Notes under the pieces: model-generated | The model's input: the letters and a program-made list of their open reading frames with translations, nothing else | Database searches by the model: none | Told to the model about the DNA's origin: nothing | Part shown: piece by piece, positions 57,601 to 64,000 of the stretch | Layout of the letters: every line of letters begins with the position of its first letter | Position numbering within the stretch: the first letter of the stretch is position 1 | Made by a program: the position numbers and the translations under genes | From: Enoplosus armatus | Taxonomy: Eukaryota > Chordata > Actinopteri > Centrarchiformes > Enoplosidae | Assembly (NCBI RefSeq): GCF_043641665.1 | Contig: NC_092191.1 | Location: forward strand, 20,305,501 to 20,369,500 | Direction: 5' to 3' | Length of the DNA stretch: 64,000 nt

Positions 57601-60600
57601 AGCAGAGGACCATCTGGTTCATAAACACATCTCTTCCCTGAACCATGTCTGTTGGACAGGATAGACTGAAAGACGTGGCCCCCTGCGCCCCCCCACCGCT
57701 GACCCCTCAGCGTCTTCACCCTTGAACCCGGATCGGTGGTGTCCTGCAAGAAGGACAGGTCCTCCAGAGCCTGGGTGCGGGTGCAGGGACATGAAGACAG
57801 CCCCTTTGTCCATTCCGCAGGGTCCGGCTCTTTCATCGTCCACGCCTGGCACCTGACACGGGGGTCCGCGTCTGACCCCGCTGGTCCTGTCAAATCATAC
57901 ACCAGCTGACCTAACTTCCCCATGATCCCTTTCACCTGCTGGGGCCTGTATCTGCCACCGGGCCCGAAAAGGTTTCCTGGGGGGACAGTGGGCTCCTTGT
58001 GGGAGGATTTTCCATCTGTGTAGCCGACGAGAGCGTCGTGGTGTTGCCTCTGGCCAGGACCCCAGCGCATCTCCCCGTATCGCAGGAGGGCAAAGGAGCG
58101 CGCTCCATCGGTGGTCAGGATACACTGGAAGGTGTTAGTCTGAAAATAATAAATCAGACCTGTTTAGTTATCAAGTAGAGTGAAAGCCAACACATATTAA
58201 GTACTAAGGTTTTTGCATGGATCTTCATGAATTACAAAGTGTCAAAAATTTGCTATAATTTACCCAGATTTTAACCAGTAAAATCAGTATATCACTGACT
58301 GACATTACACTGTGACACACTTCGTGCCAAACAAGAACAGAGAGACCTCACATCCAATGCAGGCCTGACATTGCAAGAAGACAAAGAATAAGACAGGTGG
58401 CAGCAGATATCACTACGCTGCACTCAAGCCCTGTAGGAGAAAAACAGCCCCAAGGTGGCACCAAAGCTAAACAAAATGGCACAAGTGTTCCAGGAAGTAA
58501 GAATTGAGCCGGCGGTTAAAGGGCTCACATTGCACAAAACAATAGTGTTTTAAGTAGGACAAGCAAACAGTAACACTCCCTGCTCCACCTGTCACTGAGA
58601 CTGCTACATCAGGAACTTAAGGGATAGAGAGTTTCAAATGATGATGGTGGCCATGTGGGGCACACATATTTAGTAAGATTTTGTTCTTTTCAATTCATCA
58701 TCAATGCTATGCACCAGGATCGTATAAATGTATTGCGTTTGTGTGAAAGAAAAATAAACATTTGGAGTATGTTTGGTGATTTCTAATATTGAAAAAGCTA
58801 AAACTGTATTAAGAACAACCAAATGCGTCAAGCAAGCTAAAATCATGCCTGTTGGGAAATGGAAGAAACGTCTTTCTACCTCTGAGAAGTTGACCTTCTG
58901 GTAGGAGACGGGCATCACGTGGTCCCAGGTTATCTTGAGAATCCAGGCAGGCGTGAAGGCAGACTTGCTTCTCCGCTCCTCAAACTTTGTCACTTCATCG
59001 GCTGTACGATTAAACACTATCTGGGAGTAGACGTTCGACATATCCACTTTATGGTATTCCTGAAAGATTAAGAAAAGAGGAAAAATAAAGCACAGGTTGC
59101 AGCGTAACAGCTATTACATCATTAGATATGACATAGCGGGCTTGTTTTGTAAATCGAATAAAGACTAGGCCGTTCTATGACTGCATTCTTTCAGCTGAAC
59201 AAAACATAAAAACAAACTCCAGTCTCATGTTGACACCGGCCAGACCGCGACCCCTGACGACATCTAACCTTATAGAGCAGCCGTCCGTCCCCGCGGGTGA
59301 GGTCAGCATCATCCCAAAACACCGCCAACAGAGCCGCATTCGTGTTGTCGGGGAAACCACTGGCTGAAGGAGCCGGCAGCAGGTACTGCTCATTCTCAGC
59401 GACAGATTGAAACTGGACAAGGCCATTGTCGGAAAACTGAGAGAGGAAAGGAAGATACGGATACAATATATTACAATACAATATAGCTGCAGTTATAACA
59501 TTTTATCATTTCTAATATTTAATTTAGTCATTTATTTTATCCTGATTTCATCAAGAGCTGTGAATTACTGCTACACTATCTTACTGCTGTTAAGCGAAAC
59601 ATGTAAGCCCCATAGAAATCCCATATTGTGTGGGTAATGTTATGCTGCCATCTACACATTGTAGATTGTCGCAAATCATGTGTAACATGTGTACTGATCA
59701 AATATCACAATCATGACGGTTATGAAGCATTCTGTTATATTCCATTTCTAAATATTCTCTATTATCTAAAACTAACTATTTTAGAGGATTATACAACCTT
59801 GGCAGAGATAAGCACTCTCTGAGATCTTCCTAGTGTCGGAGAAACTCACATAAACCCTGTCATACAATTTTCCCATAAAGGGGAAACCCATTGGCGGCGT
59901 GATGTACGGGGAATTTCCATCTTCTGTTTCCATCTTTACTCCTTTATCACCAACCTCTGCTCCAAAGGGGTACAGGTTGCTCTCTAATGGGGGAGCACAG
60001 ACAGTTGATCAGTGGCAAAACTGAAGACAGCTACATCATATTGTCACCAACCAGACTAATCAGTTCACTTGTTCACAACTGTACCATTTCTACTGCACCT
60101 ACAAATGCGATAAACCCAAAAATGCATAGTTTTATACTAAAACCAAGATCATTTTCTTAGGTGACACAACAATGATGTGACATTTCAAGAATACCTGAAA
60201 CTTTTGACAGCCAAAGAAAAATAATAAATGCTGAGACTATGAATCACATTAGACACACACACACACACACACACACCACAAACACATACGTTTAGGTATG
60301 ATTATTAAGACAGGTGATTAACAAAGGCATAGCCAACCATTCTGAGTCATCATTCTGCACACTGTGTTGTTTTTGGGACAGGAACAGTTGTAAGACCCTG
60401 GCAGGTTGGTGCAGGATGTTTGCCCAGGACATGCCATGGGTGACACACACTCGTCCAAGTCCACACATCCTCCTTTTCCATGACCATTGTCTTTGGTAGC
60501 GTTCCAGCCCCAACTGCAAGAGCATTCGAAACCTCCTACGTGGTTAGAGCAGGTGGCAGAGGAGTGACACAGCCCATTAGCCCATTGGCACTCATCAAAG

Positions 60601-63600
60601 TCTACACACAGTTGCCCGATACTCACGAAGCCGGGCGTACACACACACACAAATGACCCTGGGGTGTTGTAGCAACGAGCGAGAGGGTGGCACGGTTTGG
60701 TCAGGGCGACACACTCATCCACGTCTTTGCACCAGGAGCCATTTCCAGTGAAGCCCAGAGGGCAGTGGCATGAAAAGGAGCCAGGGGTGTTCCAGCACCG
60801 TGCCAAGGGGTGGCACGGTGAATTCTCACATTCACTGGTGTCGACACATGCCTCTTTCTCCTCGTGGTATCCCAGCGAGCAAGAGCAGTTGTATGCTCCG
60901 GGCAGGTTGGTGCACACCTGGTCAAAGCGGCAGGTGGTGTTGTCCTTGCATTCGTCAATATCCTCACAGCCCAGGCTGATGGGTTTGTACCCGGGAGAAC
61001 ACAAACAGAAGAAGGACCCTGCTGTGTTATTACATAATGAGTGCTCAGGGCAAGGGGTGTCACCTGGGTCGTGACACTCATCCACGTCATGACACTCTGT
61101 ACCATTCAGAATAAAGCCTTCATTACAGGGGCAACTGTAAGACCCAGGGATGTTGACGCAAGTGGAATAGGGCCGACACACTGAGGAGTTAAGGTAGTCT
61201 GAGCATTCATCTACATCCATGCACTCTGTCCCATTACTCCAGAATCCTTTGATGCATTCACAGTAGTATGAGCCAATGGCATTAATACACGTGCCATTGG
61301 TGCAAAGCTCCCCCAGCTCCATTTCACTGCATTCATCGATGTCCACACACAAGTCGTCCGCGCTGGAAAATCCAGAGTCACAAATGCACAGGTAGTTTCC
61401 GTTGCCGTTGATGCACGTGCTGTGCTCAGAGCAGGTAGAGTTGTCGAGGCACTCGTTGATATCCTCACAGCCAGTGTTATTGCCTTGGTAGCCTTTCCAG
61501 CACTCACAGAGAAAAGATCCAACCGTGTTTAGGCAGCTGGAAAAATAAGGGCACTGGATGAGGCCAAGGGAGCACTCATCTGTGTCCAAACACAGGGAGC
61601 CGTTGCCTGAGAAGCCTGGGTCACAGGTACATTCGTAGCTCCCCTCTATGTTAGTACAGGTACTGTTGTCAGGGCAGTTGAAGTTCCCCGTGACACATTC
61701 GTCCATGTCCTGACAATGTGTCCCATTGTCTTGAAACCCTTCCCAGCAGGCACAGATGTAGGAGCCATTAGTGTTGAAGCAGTAGGAGAAGGCCGGGCAG
61801 ACTTGATCTTGTGATTGGCTGCATTCATCCACATCCTGGCATTGTGTGCCACTTCCTTCATAACCATCTTCGCACTGGCAGTAGAAGGAACCCTGGTATG
61901 GGTGGCACTTGGCGAGTGGGTGGCAAATGCTACTAGCATTCAGGCAGGTGTCTTCACTCACGCATGTGCCCCCGTCATACACCAGGTCCAAGATGCACGA
62001 ACACGTGTAGGAACCAGGGGTGTTGCTGCACGTCAGGTTCCTGCTGCAGGTTGTGGCCAGCTGACATTCATCCACATCCTCACAAACAAAGCCGTCACCC
62101 TGGTATCCATCCTGGCACTGGCAGATGTAGGACCCGTTTGCATTGCGGCACAAAGCCTGGCCGCTGCAGTTGTGCGGTAGGGTGGAGTTCTCCTCACATT
62201 CGTCCACATCCTGGCAGTCGAAGCCATTGCCCTCCATGCCGGGTAGGCAGGCACAGTAGAAAGATCCACGCGTGTTAGTGCAGCTGGCAACTGGATGGCA
62301 TCCTCCATTTTGGACTTGGCACTCATCAAAGTCTATAATTTATCCAAAATGGCACAGTGTCAGGGAAACAGCCCCAAATGGTGCTAAAAAAAGGCTCACA
62401 GGAGAGTTCACTTATGGGGGCAAAAGAAACAACTGGTGCAACGGATATTTCTAATGAGGAATTGATACTTACCAGAGCAGTTCTTCCCGTCACCTGTGAA
62501 GCCACTGAGACAGAAGCAGGAATGGCTGCCCATTGTGTTGTTACACTGGGCAAATTCACTGCACTCGTGCTGCCCTGTCTCACACTCGTTCACATCTAGA
62601 AAGGTGATGGGGGGGGGGGGGGGTGGAGAGGGAGATAATTAAGCTTAACAGCATCCCATCATCCCATAGCAATCCATTATCAGAGTTAATGATTTCTGTG
62701 CGTTAAAGCTTTTATTTGGAGGTGAGGTAAAACAAATCGCTTACTTTGACGGCTACACCTGACAGGTGGGAAAATATTTCAGAATTTCAGAGTAAGAGGG
62801 TTAGACTCATTATTCTGGTACTGTCATGTCAAGCTGAAATGCGCTGAAACTCATCTGACTTAGAGGCAGGAGGAGTGGGTGGAGTGTCACTCCCTGTCTT
62901 GGAATGAATATCATCTATTTCTTTACAAACTCACCCACAGCATTGTTTAAAACCGCTGTACTGGGGCATCCTGTTTAATGGTTAAGGCACATTCCACATA
63001 ACTGCAACCTCCACAGTTTGATTCTGCCACGGCGACCTGTGCTGCACGTTGTACCCCTCTCTTTCTATTCCCTCGTTTCCTGTATACCTCTAAACTGTGA
63101 TCTATCTAGTGAAGTCAAAAATGCCCCGTTTCTTTTGCTGAGGAGTTTTTCTTTCACCCGCTTTCATATGGGAATGAATAAGTTCTTAATACGAGTGCTG
63201 ACATGGCGCTTACAGTAAGCGCTAAAATGTGTTGTAACTGAATAAGCGCTCCTCTGCCTCGGGACGTTTAGCAGTCCCATCACTCAGAGGACCCCGTGGT
63301 CACTCATCTACATCAAGGCCCCTCTCTGTGCTCTTGCTCCACATTTATGGAATTCATTTTTAGCTGCAGCCTAAAAGCCCACCTCTTCAGACTACAAGTT
63401 AACAACCCTTGCTAGCACTAGTCTTGTTTAAAAAAAGCACTGAACATGCTTTTAGTTATTTCTTTCCAAACTAGAATGAGGATTTACACTAAATATTACA
63501 AGGATAAGGGATATCTTCCTCATGTTACAGGAAGATCTATGGATGTAAGACGTGTTTCTTGGACAATCCACATCTTGTTTGCCTCACAAAGTCCTTAAAT

Positions 63601-64000
63601 CTGTCTTCTGTTTGATTTTTTATTGGTATAGATTGGAAAAGAGGCAACAATAAAGGTAAATGGCTTCTACCTGGATTTACCTCGTCAGTTTACTTGATGA
63701 AGAGAAAAGAAATCAGTAATATTTTGTACATTCAGTGCAGTTTATGAACTACTCTTTCAAATGGGTCCAATTAATCAGAGCCTAAAAATCCCACTGAATT
63801 GCCATTTTTGCTTCACTTCATTCATTCAGCCTGACATCATGTCCATGATTGACTCATATGAATCGCTGAACAAATCAGAGATGTTGGCAGCAATTCAAAG
63901 TCTGGAACCAGGCTAAGTTGACCACACTTTATGTATTTTTTGGAAAATAGCAATAAAAGAATATGCGTTTTACCGAAACACTGTGTTCCATTGAGAGCGT
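46512..64000 (-). CDS. MUC4-like type I membrane protein: EGF array, NIDO, AMOP, VWD, EGF, SEA-like, TM (5' end outside window)
   Basis: Twenty-three minus-strand exons: 64000-63974 (cut), 62595-62473, 62332-60338, 59983-59850, 59436-59269, 59059-58880, 58139-57548, 56996-56847, 56607-56390, 56059-55984, 55864-55574, 54801-54565, 54488-54336, 53921-53743, 52856-52664, 52528-52409, 52321-52202, 51443-51423, 51269-51208, 51104-50912, 50213-50085, 49764-49629, 46653-46512. They join in frame to 1,878 residues ending TAG. The order from NIDO through AMOP, VWD, EGF and SEA-like segment to TM is that of MUC4 and metazoan mucin-like proteins. The calcium-binding EGF array in front is extra. No Ser/Thr-rich mucin tract lies in the window. 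It probably acts as a heavily N-glycosylated cell-surface adhesion or barrier protein, which is inference. The signal peptide is not in the window. Phase-1 junctions predominate, favouring module shuffling. Confidence 0.9.
48085..48225. mobile_element. MITE-like remnant in the last intron of the MUC4-like gene
   Basis: Contains TTTATGCTAAGCTAAGCTAA, TTTACCGCACAGACGTGAGA, CCAATCTTCTCATCTAACTC and TGCATTTCCCCCAACAAGTC, the right half of the family seen at 14164. Confidence 0.6.
49285..49400 (-). mobile_element. tRNA-derived SINE-like fragment, inverted
   Basis: The + strand reads GAGAGAGACAGGAGAGGCAG, GGAATGACATGCAGCAAAGG and CTGGAATCGAACCTAGGCCG, the reverse complement of a B-box plus a C/T-rich body. 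The body resembles the one at 62962, so both may belong to one SINE family. Confidence 0.55.
49629..49764 (-). CDS. MUC4-like gene: transmembrane exon
   Basis: The acceptor is CTTTGCAG and the donor GGAGA|GTGAGT. It encodes DRGQASDMELDLVLGLGIGI followed by a leucine/alanine run of about 12 residues and CFCCCKKTVTG. The roughly 22-residue hydrophobic helix with a cysteine cluster and lysines on its inner side indicates a type I single-pass membrane anchor. Confidence 0.92.
50085..50213 (-). CDS. MUC4-like gene: juxtamembrane EGF exon
   Basis: The acceptor is CCTACAG. It encodes DLDECKAKEAVCVHPALC and then TYGGYRCVCNGTTDVDE to CVLG. The donor TATTAG|GTGAGG is used here. A second donor, CCTGCAG|GTACGG at 50049, lies exactly 36 bp further in the same phase, so the exon may end at either. 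Confidence 0.88.
   Translation of the reverse strand: MWMSVKPRRRCVSTPPSAQTLTEATDVFAMAPLMWMKPSPVY
50310..50830. mobile_element. 521-bp MITE with perfect 12-bp terminal inverted repeats
   Basis: The segment begins TTAAAGGTCCCA and ends TGGGACCTTTAA, perfect inverted repeats. It is flanked by TACC on both sides. It has no coding capacity and sits in the intron between the SEA-like and juxtamembrane EGF exons of the MUC4-like gene. The duplication could be TACC, or the terminal TTAA could be a piggyBac-type target site. Confidence 0.8.
50912..51269 (-). CDS. MUC4-like gene: SEA-like segment exons
   Basis: Exons 51269-51208 and 51104-50912. They encode CNVFNVSVGWRKNRPDGLKQ, LVDILSLGFQNKFYNASKKD and YRINVSSDTPHWYIRDYLAR to YDISAVEVDG. 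The position between EGF modules near the membrane, the size and the alternating hydrophobic strands suggest a SEA domain. I do not see the G-S-V-V-V autocleavage motif. Confidence 0.75.
51185..51207. repeat. (CA)n microsatellite forming a splice donor
   Basis: On the sense strand of the MUC4-like gene this is (GT)n starting exactly at the exon end CTCAAACAG. Confidence 0.93.
51423..51443 (-). CDS. MUC4-like gene: 21-bp microexon
   Basis: CTGCAG and GTAAGA flank a 21-bp phase 1-1 segment encoding about G-E-S-A-N-P-P-G. Both neighbouring exons also join directly in phase 1, so it could be skipped without breaking the frame. Confidence 0.7.
52202..52856 (-). CDS. MUC4-like gene: EGF-module exons after VWD
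   Basis: Exons 52856-52664 (VVGCLCPKGFSGKFCGNPAD, then a CQGKPCFRGVQC module), 52528-52409 (DMCIPPFPFPCHKD, a GFTGNGQNC module) and 52321-52202 (DIDECAELSTCPNAKFECKN). The last two are symmetrical phase 1-1 exons of 120 bp each. Confidence 0.9.
53743..54801 (-). CDS. MUC4-like gene: post-VWD region and cadherin-like segment
   Basis: Exons 54801-54565, 54488-54336 and 53921-53743. They encode PVPESLLFSPTPLVPLEHAS, CKGSMQCVHDTLASG, LDAKNQYQNLALIYG, NMPPIVTEPTVISCKVNS, VAEDPNGDPITYSLL and DGLLTWTP to VLRVCNCFNGGACQYDS. The DPNGDPITY and LLTWTP motifs resemble the cadherin/Ig-fold segment between VWD and EGF in MUC4-type proteins. The last exon opens the first Cys-rich EGF after it. Confidence 0.85.
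55035..55135. repeat. Second copy of the GAGCTGAAAAACACTAAAA repeat
   Basis: Same ordered blocks as 26265-26395, here in an intron of the MUC4-like gene on the same strand of the window. Confidence 0.55.
55574..56607 (-). CDS. MUC4-like gene: VWD-like domain exons
   Basis: Exons 56607-56390, 56059-55984 and 55864-55574. They encode AMVYGSLHFITFDETEYSFK, LGEFVILRLSS, IEWRCAEKGDGLQVFVDDVE, YAGGLHVVAWRV, NRTVGLMGLWS and RSDDFLMSDGRLLPSTGLNP to DFGLSW. This follows the von Willebrand type D domain of MUC4 segment by segment. Where VWD domains usually read GDPH, this one reads G-S-L-H (56596-56585). Confidence 0.88.
56847..58139 (-). CDS. MUC4-like gene: NIDO-AMOP linker and AMOP domain exons
   Basis: Exons 58139-57548 and 56996-56847. 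The first begins TNTFQCILTTDGARSFALLR, typical of the end of NIDO. It then carries the AMOP pattern: C-x-A-W, W-x-K-x-L-S-S-C-P-C, QALEDLSF, CVYEPDGPLLAGYNERYFSG. The second supplies LLPFLWCCIESPLCHLYLSK and RPLDRCQGY. The Cys pattern CPC...CVY...WCC...C...RP...C is that of AMOP (adhesion-associated domain in MUC4 and others). Confidence 0.88.
58880..59983 (-). CDS. MUC4-like gene: NIDO domain exons
   Basis: Exons 59983-59850, 59436-59269 and 59059-58880. They encode ESNLYPFGAEVGDK, PMGFPFMGKLYDRVY, FSDNGLVQF, ALLAVFWDDADLT, RLLYK and the segment EYHKVDMSNVYSQIVFNRTA to WILKITWDHVMP. The fly-past of GFPFxGxxYDxVYxxxNG-like elements and the AVFWDDAD block are typical of nidogen extracellular (NIDO) domains. 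NIDO occurs in nidogens, MUC4 and SNED1. Confidence 0.88.
60338..62332 (-). CDS. MUC4-like gene: giant exon with 16 tandem EGF modules
   Basis: One 1,995-bp exon (665 codons, phase 1 at both ends). It starts DFDECQVQNGGCHPV and encodes 16 successive EGF modules, most opening D-[VIMTFL]-[DN]-E-C and carrying C-x-N-x4-[FY]-x-C-x-C, the calcium-binding and hydroxylation pattern. Module 4 (SEDTC) and module 13 (DTSEC) lack the full acidic start. Many modules have an N-G-S/T or N-N-T sequon between cysteines 5 and 6. The frame continues 20 bases past the chosen donor to a stop at 60318. I chose the splice at AATG|GTTGGC because its phase fits the next exon. Confidence 0.92.
62473..62595 (-). CDS. 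MUC4-like gene: single EGF-module exon
   Basis: A 123-bp symmetrical phase 1-1 exon with acceptor CTTTCTAG and donor CTCTG|GTAAGT. It encodes DVNECETGQHECSEF and ends GFTGDGKNCS, with six cysteines and the calcium-binding D-x-N-E-C start. Confidence 0.93.
62962..63095 (+). mobile_element. tRNA-derived SINE-like fragment
   Basis: GGCATCCTGTTTAATGGTTA resembles an A-box, CAGTTTGATTCTG a B-box (GGTTCGATTC type), and it is followed by GACCTGTGCTGCACGTTGTA and CCCCTCTCTTTCT. It lies in an intron of the MUC4-like gene on the opposite strand. It is diverged and not a functional tRNA. Confidence 0.55.
63225..63430 (+). mobile_element. Possible LINE 3'-end remnant
   Basis: In decayed frames, stretches such as TTATGGAATTC and AAAGCCCACCTCTTCAGAC resemble the end of L2/Rex-like ORF2 (SWNxLP...LKTHLF). 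The similarity is short and interrupted by stops. Confidence 0.3.
63974..64000 (-). CDS. MUC4-like gene: end of an EGF module exon, cut by the window edge
   Basis: The minus strand reads ALNGTQCF and then the donor TTTCG|GTAAAA. The phase (one extra base) matches the following exon. It is the last loop of an EGF module whose beginning lies beyond 64000. Confidence 0.7.

Noticed and set aside
60318..60337. Reading the giant EGF exon on to the stop at 60318 as the protein C-terminus
   Set aside because: The donor at 60338 gives the exact phase for the NIDO exon, and the total coding length is then a multiple of three. A secreted short isoform by intron retention remains possible but unsupported.
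61815..62180. 121-codon plus-strand open frame opposite the EGF array
   Set aside because: Antisense shadow of the strongly biased EGF-coding exon.

Overview
The window is vertebrate nuclear DNA, most likely from a ray-finned (percomorph-type) teleost. Genes are split by many GT-AG introns, dinucleotide microsatellites are extremely dense, and several decayed short interspersed repeats carry motifs common in teleost genomes. There are no bacterial, viral or organellar features. I found four genes by following open frames, splice consensus, intron phase and remembered family sequences; no search was run. Region by region: (1) 1-20432, + strand, is the 3' part of a TTC7 gene, best fit ttc7a. 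Five coding exons join in frame and end in the family's conserved C-terminus; the exons upstream lie outside the window. (2) 20433-27682 is intergenic, with repeats only. (3) 27683-about 34198, - strand, is stpg4 (sperm-tail PG-rich repeat protein). Four exons are well supported, one 5' exon is tentative, and a middle exon known from mammals was not found. (4) 35657-about 40200, - strand, is a complete calmodulin gene (calm2 by neighbourhood): six coding exons totalling 450 bp, giving 149 residues with four intact EF-hands, plus a 3' UTR with three candidate poly(A) signals. (5) About 40480-46511 is intergenic, with repeats. (6) 46512-64000, - strand, is a large type I membrane protein gene of MUC4-like architecture, still open at the window edge. 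It encodes 18 calcium-binding EGF modules (16 in one giant exon, one in a separate exon, one cut by the window end), then NIDO, AMOP, a VWD-like domain, a cadherin-like stretch, more EGF modules, a SEA-like segment, an EGF module, a transmembrane helix and a short tail. The 23 exons sum to an exact reading frame of about 1,878 residues. The order TTC7A-STPG4-CALM2 matches human 2p21. That supports the calls ttc7a and calm2 rather than the paralogous TTC7B/CALM1 pair. The MUC4-like gene lies on the side where EPCAM sits in mammals. The genes are not functionally linked. TTC7A scaffolds a lipid kinase complex at the plasma membrane, STPG4 is germline-associated, calmodulin is the general calcium sensor, and the last gene encodes a cell-surface glycoprotein. 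I saw no new multi-gene system. The observations most worth a second look are: the 16-EGF single exon; loss of the GDPH motif in its VWD domain; (TG)n microsatellites abutting or forming four splice sites in three genes; two in-frame alternative donors before the transmembrane exon; and a MITE with perfect terminal inverted repeats inside the same gene.
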